From Phorcus lineatus (taxonomy: Eukaryota > Mollusca > Gastropoda > Trochida > Trochidae): a stretch of 64,000 bases of DNA. The notes under the pieces are model-generated. The model was not told where the DNA came from, did no database searches, and was given only the letters and a program-made list of their open reading frames with translations. Within the stretch, counting starts at the first letter, position 1. The number at the start of each line of letters is the position of its first letter. The DNA is taken from the NCBI GenBank assembly GCA_921293015.1, contig OV121084.1:50937864-51001863 (forward strand). Reading direction: 5' to 3'. This document shows, piece by piece, positions 48,501 to 54,400 of this stretch. Made by a program: the position numbers and the translations under genes.

Positions 48501-48676
48501 ATTCATAGAATATACTTCTGTAAATCTTTATCAGTCAAATGAAACAAAATTATATTTTCAAAACTCAATATTCTTCAATACTAACAACCAAATGAAGAAG
48601 ATTGCTTTACAAAACATGAATTCAGACTGTATATTAACCTTTTGATAAGGTGAGCAACCACTGCATTGCCATTCAC
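4474..48676 (-). CDS. PPP4R4: PPP4R4 gene: PP4 regulatory subunit 4, multi-exon coding region
   Basis: This is a spliced minus-strand gene of 25 inferred coding exons, listed separately. Joined, they give 2,643 nt, or 880 residues plus TAG, with every junction GT-AG and phase-consistent. Residue numbers in the exon entries count from candidate exon 1. The protein follows human PPP4R4 (873 aa, recalled from memory) exon by exon, with diagnostic blocks SLCQDVDYEVRGCMCQQL, RKNCAYNFP and LTNDPVANIRLRLCALLPS. Known family role: a HEAT-repeat scaffold that binds the protein phosphatase 4 catalytic subunit, reported as cytosolic. Layout: HEAT solenoid about residues 20-620, charged helical segment about 627-690, then a basic Ser/Pro-rich tail to 880. 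Assignment to PPP4R4 is near certain. The N-terminal 50-60 residues of the human protein have no clear counterpart here, so the true start is unknown. Confidence 0.95.
4990..5069 (-). CDS. PPP4R4: PPP4R4 exon 24 (tail; acceptor repeated in minisatellite)
   Basis: Acceptor TCTGTAG|GAAGTC, donor CAGTG|GTACGT; 80 nt, phase 2 to 1, residues 827-854. It encodes RKSSTSSLVSSVSARRSSLN and then SASSSTS. ARRSSL is a basophilic-kinase-like site. The first nine exon bases and the acceptor belong to the first unit of the adjoining 56-bp minisatellite, so seven further copies of the acceptor lie upstream in the intron. Confidence 0.85.
5061..5505. repeat. 56-bp minisatellite, eight copies, overlapping exon 24 acceptor
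   Basis: Units start at 5,061, 5,117, 5,173, 5,229, 5,285, 5,341, 5,395 and 5,451. The period is 56 bp except the sixth unit (54 bp, two bases lost). Copies differ by only a few bases. The first nine bases of unit one (5,061-5,069) are the 5' end of exon 24, and the next bases are its AG acceptor. Each unit therefore carries the plus-strand block GATGACTTCCTACAG, i.e. minus-strand CTGTAG|GAAGTCATC. Confidence 0.97.
5866..5950 (-). CDS. PPP4R4: PPP4R4 exon 23 (tail; tandem acceptor)
   Basis: The acceptor region reads ATTACAGCAGCAGCTTC, three AGs in tandem, so splicing could include 0, 1 or 2 extra Ala codons; the longest form is given. The donor is CCCAG|GTTAGT; 85 nt, phase 1 to 2, residues 799-827. 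It encodes ASGNKSKSTSRVGLGHPGPT and then PGSAGP. Composition resembles the Ser/Gly/Pro tail of human PPP4R4 but there is no residue-level alignment. Confidence 0.82.
5951..8560. other. Intron between exons 22 and 23, no gene seen
   Basis: 2.6 kb of AT-rich intron. Short open frames on either strand (for example around 6.4-6.6 and 7.84-8.05 kb) show no recognisable protein and no codon bias. No recognisable mobile element. Confidence 0.6.
8561..8668 (-). CDS. PPP4R4: PPP4R4 exon 22 (tail; two SRIP motifs)
   Basis: Acceptor CTTGTAG|ATTTGC, donor CAAGG|GTGAGAG; 108 nt, phase 1 to 1, residues 763-799. It encodes LQPSRIPLKPKNDGLAVGSR and then IPLSDSGSSISSIGK. SRIPL occurs twice, 15 residues apart (SRIP at 8,646-8,657 and 8,601-8,612). 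Both fit the EB-binding S-x-I-P pattern and have nearby basic or Ser residues. It is symmetric (phase 1-1). Confidence 0.85.
8669..9902. other. Intron between exons 21 and 22
   Basis: 1.2 kb of AT-rich intron. A plus-strand open frame at 8,700-8,957 is unlike known proteins and is antisense to the gene; I regard it as chance. Confidence 0.55.
9903..9998 (-). CDS. PPP4R4: PPP4R4 exon 21 (tail; TSIP and SQIP motifs)
   Basis: Acceptor TTGTTGAAG|ACGGG, donor GGCGAG|GTAAGC; 96 nt, phase 1 to 1, residues 731-763. It encodes DGKGRVSAVRNSHLVKSKST and then TSIPSLSQIPRRG. Two S/T-x-I-P motifs sit seven residues apart (TSIP 9,928-9,939; SQIP 9,910-9,921) in a Ser/Lys/Arg-rich context. As a symmetric exon it can be skipped without a frame change. 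Confidence 0.82.
11805..12090. repeat. Degenerate CAGA/CACA simple repeat
   Basis: Many CAGACA, CACACAGA and GACAGA runs over about 290 bp produce overlapping open frames on both strands rich in Thr/Asp/Arg or Cys/Val. These frames are by-products of the repeat. Confidence 0.7.
13545..14130. mobile_element. Candidate non-autonomous element with inverted ends (MITE/foldback-like)
   Basis: The left side holds GTTTCATCCAG (about 13,556) and CTACATTCATGAAAGTGGGGGAG (about 13,595-13,617). The right side, read on the minus strand, holds GTTTTATCCAG and TTACATTCATAGTGGGGGAG in the same order, so the two ends are inverted relative to each other. The interior, about 13.69-13.93 kb, is richer in CpG than the surrounding intron. 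AAATA flanks both sides as a possible short target duplication. No transposase is present, and the family is not identified. Confidence 0.45.
14809..14883 (-). CDS. PPP4R4: PPP4R4 exon 20 (tail)
   Basis: Acceptor AAATCTAAG|GTGG, donor GAAAG|GTGAGC; 75 nt, phase 1 to 1, residues 706-731. It encodes GKTAKEGSREIKGTSSTPTT and then SSVK, a low-complexity Lys/Ser/Thr tail. The support is splice sites, phase and composition plus a loose match to human VTPSTSKEIKKSK. The acceptor pyrimidine tract is poor. Confidence 0.75.
15238..15470. repeat. 38-bp tandem repeat, about six copies
   Basis: GCAAATGGTAG-type units recur at 15,241, 15,278, 15,316, 15,354 and 15,392, with a decayed unit at about 15,433 (spacing 37-41 bp). 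Central copies are near identical and edges are diverged, as expected for a decaying minisatellite inside the intron between exons 19 and 20. Confidence 0.85.
15566..15680 (-). CDS. PPP4R4: PPP4R4 exon 19 (charged helix to disordered tail; SKIP motif)
   Basis: Acceptor CTGCTTCAG|GAGGAG, donor AAAG|GTATAT; 115 nt, phase 0 to 1, residues 668-706. It encodes EEKERQREEDAKAAKGEKRN and then SKKDNSSSKIPGPKK. The first half continues the charged helix; the second opens the basic Ser/Pro tail and holds the first S-x-I-P motif (SKIP, 15,579-15,590, residues 698-701). Human has PKNIPISVPGPSS near this place. The intron just upstream of the acceptor contains a 48-bp tandem duplication. Confidence 0.88.
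15692..15788. repeat. 48-bp tandem duplication next to exon 19 acceptor
   Basis: GCAGAACAGTTGTCTAGTCT begins at 15,692 and recurs with one inserted T at 15,740, followed in both copies by the same 28-bp stretch. The first copy includes part of the pyrimidine tract of the exon 19 acceptor; the functional AG itself (15,681-15,682) lies outside the duplicated unit. Confidence 0.9.
16143..16220 (-). CDS. PPP4R4: PPP4R4 exon 18 (charged helix)
   Basis: Acceptor TTCCAG|TTAACT, donor GAACAG|GTAAAG; 78 nt, phase 0 to 0, residues 642-667. It encodes LTRRKNFEEDIEDQLKEDHE and then KMLIEQ. It is highly charged and probably coiled coil, as is the matching human stretch (QEKEREELLLLEMEQLEKEK). Confidence 0.88.
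16575..16619 (-). CDS. PPP4R4: PPP4R4 exon 17
   Basis: Acceptor GTTACAG|GCTGTG, donor TCAGTG|GTAAGA; 45 nt, phase 0 to 0, residues 627-641. It encodes AVEELDRIHVQMESV, aligned with human TVLELDRMEMSMDAF. It starts the charged helical segment after the HEAT repeats. Confidence 0.9.
16998..17290 (-). CDS. PPP4R4: PPP4R4 exon 16 (end of HEAT solenoid)
   Basis: Acceptor ATTTCAG|ATTTC, donor AACAG|GTGGGC; 293 nt, phase 1 to 0, residues 529-626, the longest exon. It encodes FSMELYSKAFFKEHFFENVL, LTNDPVANIRLRLCALLPS, IKLPYDRTLLQLLETCVRKI and NEKDRDVNLAIKQ. Human has SKSFFCKYFFLPAIELTHDPVAN (shortened here), LKIPADKHLLQQLEMCVRKL and QEKDKDVLAIVKR. The frame stays open past the chosen donor to a TAG at 16,907-16,905, and a second in-frame donor lies at 16,918-16,919 (see findings). 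Confidence 0.96.
17717..17822 (-). CDS. PPP4R4: PPP4R4 exon 15
   Basis: Acceptor TTTGCAG|AGAGCA, donor GCAAG|GTACCC; 106 nt, phase 0 to 1, residues 494-529. It encodes ALPVRHTAARTLLVLVRYLK and then KQEQREEMMSRIVQ. Human has VLPVQKAASRTLCIFLRYNR followed by KQEQRHEVIQKLIEQ. Confidence 0.96.
18240..18422 (-). CDS. PPP4R4: PPP4R4 exon 14
   Basis: Acceptor TCTGCAG|ATGCAC, donor ACAGCC|GTCAGT; 183 nt, phase 0 to 0, residues 433-493. It encodes SLSEVVPAILAAESVVFFSN, then NWRAQEELMASLACL and IIPVLFQKLCTA. Human has SLPDLIPALTAAEQRAAASL, KWRTHEKLLQKYACL and FLQRMFTIM. The donor starts GTCAGT, slightly off consensus, but the reading frame and homology stop exactly there. Confidence 0.95.
18540..18900 (+). 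repeat. Possible decayed tRNA-derived SINE
   Basis: GCTGAGTGGATAAGTGGACA followed about 30 bp later by GAGGGTGTTGATTCT resembles the A-box and B-box spacing of a tRNA-derived promoter, with both boxes degenerate. It lies in the intron between exons 13 and 14. No second copy in this window supports it. Confidence 0.3.
19006..19089 (-). CDS. PPP4R4: PPP4R4 exon 13
   Basis: Acceptor CTGCAG|GTCCTC, donor CTAAG|GTAAC; 84 nt, phase 0 to 0, residues 405-432. It encodes VLQAVLSHLPETLEVLAKGG and then AGHITDAK, aligned with human VLDALIDHLPEILELMSTGG. Confidence 0.95.
19274..20394 (+). mobile_element. Pearl/Helitron-like non-autonomous element, copy 1
   Basis: The order is: a 5' head with a perfect hairpin GTGAGC-aca-GCTCAC followed by ATACCCCCGC; six tandem 170-bp units starting at 19,338, 19,508, 19,678, 19,848, 20,018 and 20,188 (the last cut short); a GACG/GACA microsatellite (20,298-20,350); and a 3' end with hairpin TACCCCCGC...GCGGGGGTA. 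No coding sequence and no clear target duplication. This is the architecture of the bivalve pearl elements, which are related to Helitrons. Ends were set by comparison with copy 2 at 31.4 kb, which shares both termini. It sits in the intron between exons 12 and 13. Confidence 0.9.
20298..20350 (+). repeat. GACG/GACA microsatellite inside Helitron-like copy 1
   Basis: A run of GACGGACGGACAGACG-type tetranucleotides between the last core unit and the terminal hairpin. The same module is shorter in copy 2 (about 32,442-32,470) and is a pure GACG run in the 45.7-kb element. Confidence 0.92.
20938..21015 (-). CDS. PPP4R4: PPP4R4 exon 12
   Basis: Acceptor GTGCAG|GTGGCG, donor AGAA|GTGAGTG; 78 nt, phase 0 to 0, residues 379-404. 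It encodes VARQLGSSVHFLQGDLMTLL and then KDDSIE, aligned with human VSKLLNSGVYLIHKELITLL and QDESLE. The intron after it carries the 19.27-20.39 kb Helitron-like element. Confidence 0.95.
21348..21467 (-). CDS. PPP4R4: PPP4R4 exon 11
   Basis: Acceptor CTCAG|GCTATG, donor CATGAG|GTGAGG; 120 nt, phase 0 to 0, residues 339-378. It encodes AMVLFVGPRSFKTELFATFS and then NLCKDPHVLVRRTVASGFHE, aligned with human AMIVFVDPKNFHMELYSTFF and CLCHDPEVPVRYTIAICFYE. Confidence 0.96.
21824..21898 (-). CDS. PPP4R4: PPP4R4 exon 10
   Basis: Acceptor GTTACAG|CAAATG, donor CCCT|GTGAGT; 75 nt, phase 0 to 0, residues 314-338. It encodes DLFEEDQYLECRKNCAYNFP; the block RKNCAYNFP is identical in human PPP4R4. As a symmetric exon it could be skipped without changing the frame. 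Confidence 0.96.
22267..22382 (-). CDS. PPP4R4: PPP4R4 exon 9
   Basis: Acceptor CTACTAG|TAAACC, donor CAAAG|GTAATG; 116 nt, phase 1 to 0, residues 275-313. It encodes NLTEDQKHWFVDYYRKLC and then a lysine- and aspartate-rich linker ending SPSK. Human has FTPDQHLRFLEFYKKLC and a similarly poorly conserved linker. The acceptor has a shorter pyrimidine run than its neighbours. Confidence 0.92.
22823..22945 (-). CDS. PPP4R4: PPP4R4 exon 8
   Basis: Acceptor TTCCAG|ATACAT, donor CTCAG|GTACAG; 123 nt, phase 1 to 1, residues 234-275. It encodes IIPLVTKFCQQAMLAEDSTL and then ARQLGRLCHGLS, aligned with human ILPLVKSFCEKSFKADESIL and FHLGKLCHGLYG. Confidence 0.96.
23522..23643 (-). CDS. PPP4R4: PPP4R4 exon 7
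   Basis: Acceptor CACAG|CCTGG, donor GATG|GTAAGT; 122 nt, phase 2 to 1, residues 193-234. It encodes AILPELVELTNDEESYVRI and then GLETVVSILSLLDD. Human has VVLPELIELSRDEGSSVRL and AFETLVNLLDIFD. This is a typical HEAT helix pair with the conserved Asp and Arg. Confidence 0.96.
24279..24386 (-). CDS. PPP4R4: PPP4R4 exon 6
   Basis: Acceptor GCTAG|CATCAAG, donor CTCGG|GTATGT; 108 nt, phase 2 to 2, residues 157-193. It encodes KKEILPVVQSLCQDVDYEVR and then GCMCQQLDSVARGLG. Human has KREILPLVKSLCQDVEYEVR followed by SCMCRQLENIAQGIG. This is the single most diagnostic stretch for PPP4R4 in the window. Confidence 0.98.
24523..24560. repeat. (TA)n microsatellite
   Basis: About 18 uninterrupted TA units in the intron between exons 5 and 6, likely length-polymorphic. 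Confidence 0.97.
24788..24894 (-). CDS. PPP4R4: PPP4R4 exon 5
   Basis: Acceptor ATACAG|GTTCTG, donor TTCAT|GTGAGT; 107 nt, phase 0 to 2, residues 122-157. It encodes AKGQLSQSVQARLSCCKILG and then KIATKFEPF, aligned with human SKAQLSQTVQSRLVSCKILG and KLTNKFDAH. Confidence 0.96.
27462..27535 (-). CDS. PPP4R4: PPP4R4 exon 4
   Basis: Acceptor TTGCAG|ATG, donor GGAT|GTGAGT; 74 nt, phase 1 to 0, residues 97-121. It encodes AAAWLDTLLDVIDLLPKDVV, aligned with human SNAWLETLLSVIEVLPKETL. Both splice sites and the phase fit the neighbouring exons. Confidence 0.95.
27846..27993 (-). CDS. PPP4R4: PPP4R4 exon 3
   Basis: Acceptor CACCAG|GAGGTA, donor CCAG|GTAAG; 148 nt, phase 0 to 1, residues 48-97. It encodes EVLHVAQTEMQVAASSAFLQ and then YASTFLQTILSSVDSKDPG, matching human EALHVAGVEMQLTAAMSFLT and YTHSFLQVILLHLEHRDTG. 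The helix-turn-helix spacing is HEAT-like. A tRNA-derived SINE sits about 70 bp upstream in the intron. Confidence 0.96.
28064..28290 (-). repeat. tRNA-derived SINE, family 1
   Basis: On the minus strand it begins GGATCATGGTGGTGTAGTGC, with an A-box-like TGGTGTAGTGCTTAGCAACC (28,279-28,260) and a clean B box GGTTCAAATCC (28,236-28,226). A body follows with CTTGGGTAGGGCATCCAC. It lies 70 bp upstream of exon 3 in the sense direction of the gene. Its plus-strand translation gives the PPGFEPRS peptide often seen from SINE B boxes. Confidence 0.82.
31417..32515 (+). mobile_element. Pearl/Helitron-like non-autonomous element, copy 2
   Basis: Same head (GTGAGC-aca-GCTCAC, ATACCCCCGC), same core and same 3' hairpin as copy 1. 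Core units start at 31,481, 31,649, 31,821, 31,992, 32,162 and 32,332 (the last cut short), again six. The first two units are diverged and the last three nearly identical, so homogenisation is stronger toward the 3' end. The GACG/GACA run is shorter than in copy 1. It is non-coding and lies in the large intron. Confidence 0.9.
33898..33945 (-). repeat. SINE family 2 tail fragment
   Basis: ATGAGGTGATTTAGGGTTCC and the bases after it match the inverted 3' tail of the SINE at 51.15-51.47 kb (tail CCCAAATCACCTCA). Only the tail remains. Confidence 0.5.
35140..35388 (-). repeat. tRNA-derived SINE, family 2, near-full copy
   Basis: The reverse complement starts GGGGCAGTATAGTGCAGTGG, passes through a damaged B box (GATCTGAATCC), and continues with the same body as the 51.15-kb copy, including the GTCTGTAGTAGAAAACTGTT and GGTTTCACC blocks. 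It is more diverged than the 51-kb copy. Confidence 0.8.
36880..36975. repeat. CAACAT/CAACAA-rich simple repeat
   Basis: Low-complexity stretch of ATCAACA, CAACAA and AATAACATCAAC variants, with no coding or structural role evident. Confidence 0.7.
37566..37945. repeat. Local direct duplication of about 215 bp
   Basis: TGAGCAAGTAGGCA, TGATGTATCCACAATTAGCT-type and GACTCTGGGCC blocks occur in the same order at about 37,578-37,710 and again at about 37,792-37,920. The second copy contains GGGGTTCAAATCT, a B-box-like sequence that is altered in the first. It could be a SINE-related dimer. Confidence 0.7.
43264..43412 (-). repeat. SINE family 2, 3' half
   Basis: Matches, in inverted orientation, the 3' half of the 51.15-kb SINE: tail TGAGGTGATATGGG, then TTTAAGAGTATTTCACTT, then GCAGGGAGAAAGCCCGCAAC and TTGCGGTGAAACC. 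The tRNA head is absent. Confidence 0.8.
45664..46155 (+). mobile_element. Second-family pearl/Helitron-like element
   Basis: Head with TATATCCCCCACC (about 45,680); two core units of about 152 bp (from 45,776 and 45,928); GACG microsatellite (about 46,082-46,105); 3' end with hairpin TATCCCCCACC...GGGCGGGGGATA. The architecture is the same as the 170-bp family but the sequence is largely different, apart from the shared modules TTTCCATGGAAAC, AAAGGCACATCT and ATGCTCCGGA. It is non-coding. The left end is approximate because only one copy is present. Confidence 0.8.
47892..47994 (-). CDS. PPP4R4: PPP4R4 exon 2 (start of HEAT region)
   Basis: Acceptor TTGCAG|TTCGGG, donor TACGG|GTAAGT; 103 nt, phase 2 in, phase 0 out. 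It encodes SGQEVQRISVITNLPDLL and continues to RRVVPKVR (about residues 14-47). Human PPP4R4 has AGQDVQGTSVIANLPFLM and RRVLPKVR, so this is a firm match. It is followed by the largest intron of the gene (19.9 kb). Confidence 0.95.
48639..48676 (-). CDS. PPP4R4: PPP4R4 candidate exon 1 (upstream part unseen)
   Basis: A 38-nt open segment follows a very good acceptor (pyrimidine run ending TTTTGCCAG|GTG) and ends at a weaker donor, AAAAG|GTTAAT. It reads VNGNAVVAHLIK plus AG, in phase 0 to phase 2, and joins exon 2 to give LIKSSGQEVQ. Human PPP4R4 has AVYLLSAGQDVQ at this place, so the similarity is weak, although base composition is richer than the flanks. There is no ATG, so another exon would be needed upstream. 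It may be an alternative to the exon at 59.07 kb. Confidence 0.38.
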
Positions 48677-51152
48677 CTGGCAAAACAAAGAGTAACATAA
48701 ACATAATTTATAAGATGATCAATTTCCCTCAAATTCATATAAATCTTTTTTGGCTCTAATTCCGATGATCCTATTCATTGTTTTAAATTTGTAATTCAGC
48801 AAAAATGACATAAGTTATGCCAAATTTCTCTTCTCTTGTTTCTATCTTGGTAGTTTTGTGTTTGAGAGGTTTAGAAGATTGAGATTAAGTATATGATTTA
48901 AATCATTGTAATGGGTGTAGAGAATCTAATAAAGCAAAGAGATTATGATTGATATCGCAACTCTTCATCCTTGATACTGAGAAATCAAAGATAAATTACC
49001 AGAGGTTGATACATAGACATCAAATTAATAAATCACTGGCGTAAATTATTTCGGGAATAGTGGGTGTATGGTTTCCATCGTTGTAAAACTTATATATTTC
49101 ATGGTTGGCAATGAAGCTACTTTCAACGGCTGATAATGATTACTTTCCCCGAATGAGAGCATGAAGTTATGACTGTGATTATTTCAGGTACTGTGTCTTA
49201 CAGTCAAACTAATACACTGACATATATTTAACAGTCATAAGCCATTATTTATTCTTTGATGTAGTATCTTTATCTGTTTCACCACATAAATCATGACTCT
49301 CCCAAAAAAATTCATTAGTCACATCTGCTTATTATTTTCCTAAAGCTCTCGCAACAAACATGTATTTATAGAAGTAATTATCATGGTGTAACAGAAAAAG
49401 CAAGAGGCTCTAGAATTCAATGTAGCATGGCAAGTGGATGGTTTTATGAGTTATGTTACCATGTTTATAAACAATTTGCAGATTGATGACTTCTGCCTAC
49501 CAAACTGCCACAGCAGGTTCATTGCACTGAGATTGCTTACAAACCTCTCATTATAAAAAAAAATGGTAGAAGACATAGAAGGTATATATGATGTTATGAA
49601 GTGACAGGTTTATCTTCAACAAAGCTCACGGTGGGTTTCATTATTGTAGCACTAACTTGTACAGGCAGGGAGCAATCTTTCACCATGGCAAGTAATCACC
49701 AAAAACCTTTATTTCTTTCTCAGCTTAGTCATGTGTCTGTGTGATCATTTTGCTACAATGGTTAATCTTTGAAAGGTGATTATTTTGGAAATGATGGTTA
49801 GAAATAAGAATCTTAGCCAAAGTCATGGGGAAATACTAATTTTCATTTTTAATTTGAGAATTGAGGAACCTTCATTTTCTAACAGTAAATGTTGCTTAAT
49901 AGCAATCCTTGAGAGAGCATTGGTTTATAGAATGTTGGTGTGAAGTAGAAGCCATGCCTTTAAATTTGAATTGAAAGTCTTTTTATAAAAAGAAAAACCT
50001 TGATTAAAAATTCATTTGAAAATGTGCTCATCTGAGGAATGAGGTAACTCTTTGATTCCATTAATGCTTTTCAGCACATTTCTTTCTAGAGAGCAGACTG
50101 TAATGACAGAGGCGGACTTTAACTACAAGATGAGTTGAAGAGACCAGAAGCCTTTTAATCTTAGACTTGTCGCAGCAGGCAGCACATGCAGGAGGAAGTC
50201 CTCGGTCATTAGGGACACCAAAGTGCACCTTTTGGATGTGGTACATCACTGATAATTTCTAAATGGATCTTCTATTTCAGTCATTGGAAAAAGTTTCAGA
50301 AATGTATCTAAACTGAATGGATTTTAGATCAATGATATTGGAAAACCGATGTGCGAGATGCTGGCCCAACAAGGATGAAAATAAACATAGACTTGGACAT
50401 GAACATTTTTAAGTTGGCAAAATTTGAGCCTGAGAAAGACATAACTACCACTTTTTTACACAATTCAAAGTGAAAAAGTTTTCAGATGTTTTTGAGGAAC
50501 TGAAGACTGAAACTAACTAACGACTATCAGTTATTAGATGAATCAAAGGATTTTATTCCAATCTATGGATATACAAGATTTTGAACAAAGCTCAAAGATT
50601 GATTAAAAGCTAAAACACTTGTGGTTCTTCTAACATTACATTATCCCAAACATCTACCATTCGTTTTATTTGTTCCGATTCAAACTCATAGAATAGATTC
50701 TATAATTATATTTCTTGAAAATAAAGGTCTTTGTAAAATTTAACACTGTTTTTGTAATAATTAAATGGACGTCACATAGACAATTGTGACATTGATATAT
50801 CTCTACTACCACAATGCTAAATTCACCTTACTTGATCATTTTCTGTGATATAAATCCATAACTATCCAACTTCTGAATGATAACCAGCAATGTCTGTACA
50901 TCTAGATCTAAGTCAGTGTAAAGATTTCCGGTTTGCAACAATCTAGCAGCAAAGCAATGACAATCTGTATATACACAGGATGTGGGGACTTATGGAATAT
51001 TCCAAAGTCACTCCCCCGACAGCTAATAGTTCAACCTACTGTCCTTGTTTTATTTATATATCTGAAGTCATTGTACAATGAACTATCATAGTAAAATGAA
51101 GTAAGCAACATTTGATTCACTTCGCAGACCATCACAACATTTCTCTACATGT

Positions 51153-51470
51153 GAGGGGGCGGGATAGCGAAGTGGTTAGCGTGGTCAGCTTCGGATCAAG
51201 AGGCCCATGGTTCAACTCCCGCCAAGGGCTCGGCCACTTTGTCTGTAGTAGAGAACTATTCTACACACAGTAAGGTTTGGGTGCCATGCTATACTGAATT
51301 TCAGCACAGTATCAACTATGTTTTACTAGTTCCAGTCGATGCTTGCGGGTTTCACCGCAATGTATAGCCACATTGGTGTTGCAGGCTTTCACCCTGCACT
51401 AATACAAGCAGCCATGGTAAAAGTGAAATACTCTTGAAAGCGGCTTTAAATCCCAAATCACCTCACCTCT
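51153..51470 (+). repeat. tRNA-derived SINE, family 2, full-length copy
   Basis: Starts GGGGGCGGGATAGCGAAGTG, with A box TAGCGAAGTGGTTAGCG (51,165-51,181) and B box GGTTCAACTCC (51,209-51,219). A body of about 250 bp follows and the tail is CCCAAATCACCTCA. The head is tRNA-like. It is the best preserved of four copies or fragments of this family in the window. Confidence 0.9.
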
Positions 51471-54400
51471 AGCTGTGAGTCTCCTACAAATCCTATTTCC
51501 TTTAATAAGTGCTCGGGGGCCTGTTACATCAACAGACTCTGAGACTTGAACAAAAAGCTTTTTAAAAAAGAGGTATTTATGATTATGAAATAAATAGCAA
51601 TGCTGGCTACAGCATGGTAGTTTTAAAAAGAGAAAGGGCTAAGCACTTAAAGGAATTGCTAGTCTTAAACTAATTTTTACTATGATAAAATATTATTTAT
51701 GAGTTCCATATTAATATTCAAAACTGATATTGTTTATAAAACTCGACCCCACTAGAAACAGAGAACCTTTGCTGCTTCTCGTATTATAGACTTAATGTTG
51801 CTTGCTTGAACAAAACTTTCATACCCTTTGTTTTCAATGCCATACAATAGTAAAAGGTTAATTATTGGAATGCTTGAACCTTTTTGCACACCAGAATTAA
51901 ACTTTATTACATCCTAGAAACAAAATGGAGTACACCAAACATACATGTGATACATACATAAAACAGGAATTTGGACAACATCTTGCAACATCTGGACTTG
52001 ATGTATTACTGAACAATATGCAGGTCACTGTAGTTTAAAACTTTTATATTTACATTTGAACGAAAAAATATCCATTTAATGCACAATGGCTTTATACAAC
52101 CCTTAACACAGAAAATAACATGGTAAAGATTTCTTGATTTTACTCGAAGAAACATAATGTTTATCATAGTGTGATATACTAACAAGATGTTACTATTGTA
52201 CAACACATAATTTCTTAGATGCATGAAATGTCTTATCTCAAGTACTGAAAAGCAACCGCAATCTTAAAAATGTTGATTACTTTTAATGAACCAGTGTTAT
52301 GATTCCAGGGATTTCAAGTGATCTCAAATGTACTTTTTGTGCAAGGACGGCGGACTTTCAAATTATCTTGCTGTATCTCCTACATGTTTCAAGACAATTT
52401 TTTCATTCATGTTTAAGTTTGTTACGGATTTCAATACATATTTGTCTGGGCCTCCTTTCACAAAGGAACCTTGATCCCTAACTGAATAATATTCACAGCA
52501 TCAAAAATAATTTCTTCATGCTAAATCTTTTGTGCAAAGCTACTTATCTACGTTTCACTTACTGTGAAACCTGTAAAGATATTGAACAAACAATGTAGAA
52601 ATAATTTCCACTCTTCTAATTTGGAGAATGTATTGTACAATGACGAAGTCCAGAACTGATAAGTGTATGTCATGTCTCCAGTGTGAATTACAGAATGAAG
52701 TAGTTGCTGTGAAAGCAAGTAGGAAATTACACTAGTCGGGTAACAAACAGCAGCCTGTATTGATTGCGAGCTTCTATTACACAAGTGGCTAGTTCCTAAA
52801 CACTCCTGTTATCTGGACACTTCTGGCGGTATTCAAATCAATATGGGCTCCCCAGCTGTATTTTGTTAAAATATCAAACATGGTTGCCGGGGACACCTGA
52901 AAGCTTATCTCCCAGTTTTAAAAATTTATTCTTTTCTCAAGTTGTCTTCTGAATATTTTTGAAGATATCAGCCTAGACTGTTTCTATCTCTACATAATCA
53001 TCTATTTCCTACCTACTCATAACACCTCCAAAATATTTTTCCACCAAACTTGTAGCTAAAAATATTGGTTTAAAACAAAATTATTGCTGACATAATGTTT
53101 TGGGGATTAACCCTTTATTTACCATAGTAGCAACATTCCAACTTTGTCAATTATTACAACTCAGGCAAGTTATTTGATATTCCATTGTTATCATGAAGAT
53201 TTCTATTATTCAGCCAGTGATATGGTCTGGCACAAATTACATCAACAGGCAAATGGTTAAATTTTCATTTATGTCTTCAACATAAGTCTTTCGCACTAAG
53301 ACAGAAAGAAATTCTAATGTAGAGCACCAAAGACCATCATAAAGATACCAGAGCTAAAACAACTTGGACATGGTCGCTATGGAAATTAGACTTGGGAACA
53401 AGTCCTGTTTGTAATCTCTGTCACCACAGCCAATCAATCTGCCAGTTTGTTACACAGTTTGTGGATTCTGGATAAAGAATTGGCCTAGCTGATAATGAAT
53501 ATTGTAATGCTTCTGGACCAGGATTAGCTATCTCATTGTGCTCCAATTCTAGGACAGCTGGAGATTCTGACTGAATGCGATAACCAATACAAACCTGATG
53601 CCAACAATAATTGTCTAGAAAAAAATAGGGCTCATCTCAATTATTTATTCACATTATTCATGGAAAAAATGAGTCAACAGCATGAAGAAATTAGGCAAGT
53701 CATTGGTCTGAATGGTGTAAGAGGCTTTCTATGTATGATAAGGGATCAGTCTTTTGTATCTTATAAATAGACATTGAATATAAACTCTTTTTTATTCTCT
53801 AAAAATGAAAATTATTCAGCTGAAACAAAAATATTTTTGGGCCTTAAATGAATAGAAACAGTAAGTGCTTAAAAATAGTCATCATTTTTCATGCAGCAGA
53901 AAATATTGAAACAATTTAATTTACATTGACTTGACCACTATTCAAATGGCTAGTTGACATGTCAAAGTGATATTCTTAATCCTGTTTTCTTATCTTTGTT
54001 TTCCAACAATTCTGCGGTCTCATGGTCTCAAATAATATTCAAGCTACTAAAAAGAGGTAATAAAGTTCTCTAAGTGTCATTTATAAATTCACACACTTCC
54101 TATCTTAGTTCAGTTGGATCACAAATAGGCATTAGTTGGCTAGATGCAAACTATCGGTGTGGCTTTCTTCCCATAATTACCAGTCAAATCCTAAATTAAG
54201 TGGACACCAATTGAGCTGTATCACTGGTCACATTGACCACTTGGACAATCCTAAGGGGAAGGCGTCCTCTCAATTAGACTGTCTGACCACTTGATGGCTA
54301 ATGACATTAGTTTAACTCAATTGTAGGTAAATTCTCATAGACGGTAATGCCATGTTTCACCAGACAGTGCCGTTCTGAGCAGAATGAAGGAAATAGGAAC

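Noticed and set aside
50061-50249. Minus-strand frame with CAACC and several Cys/His, like a zinc ribbon
   Set aside because: Cys/His spacing does not fit a known finger, there are no convincing splice sites, and it does not fit the PPP4R4 N-terminus.
51153-51260. tRNA gene
   Set aside because: A and B boxes are present but the sequence does not close into a cloverleaf and continues into a SINE body shared with three other copies.
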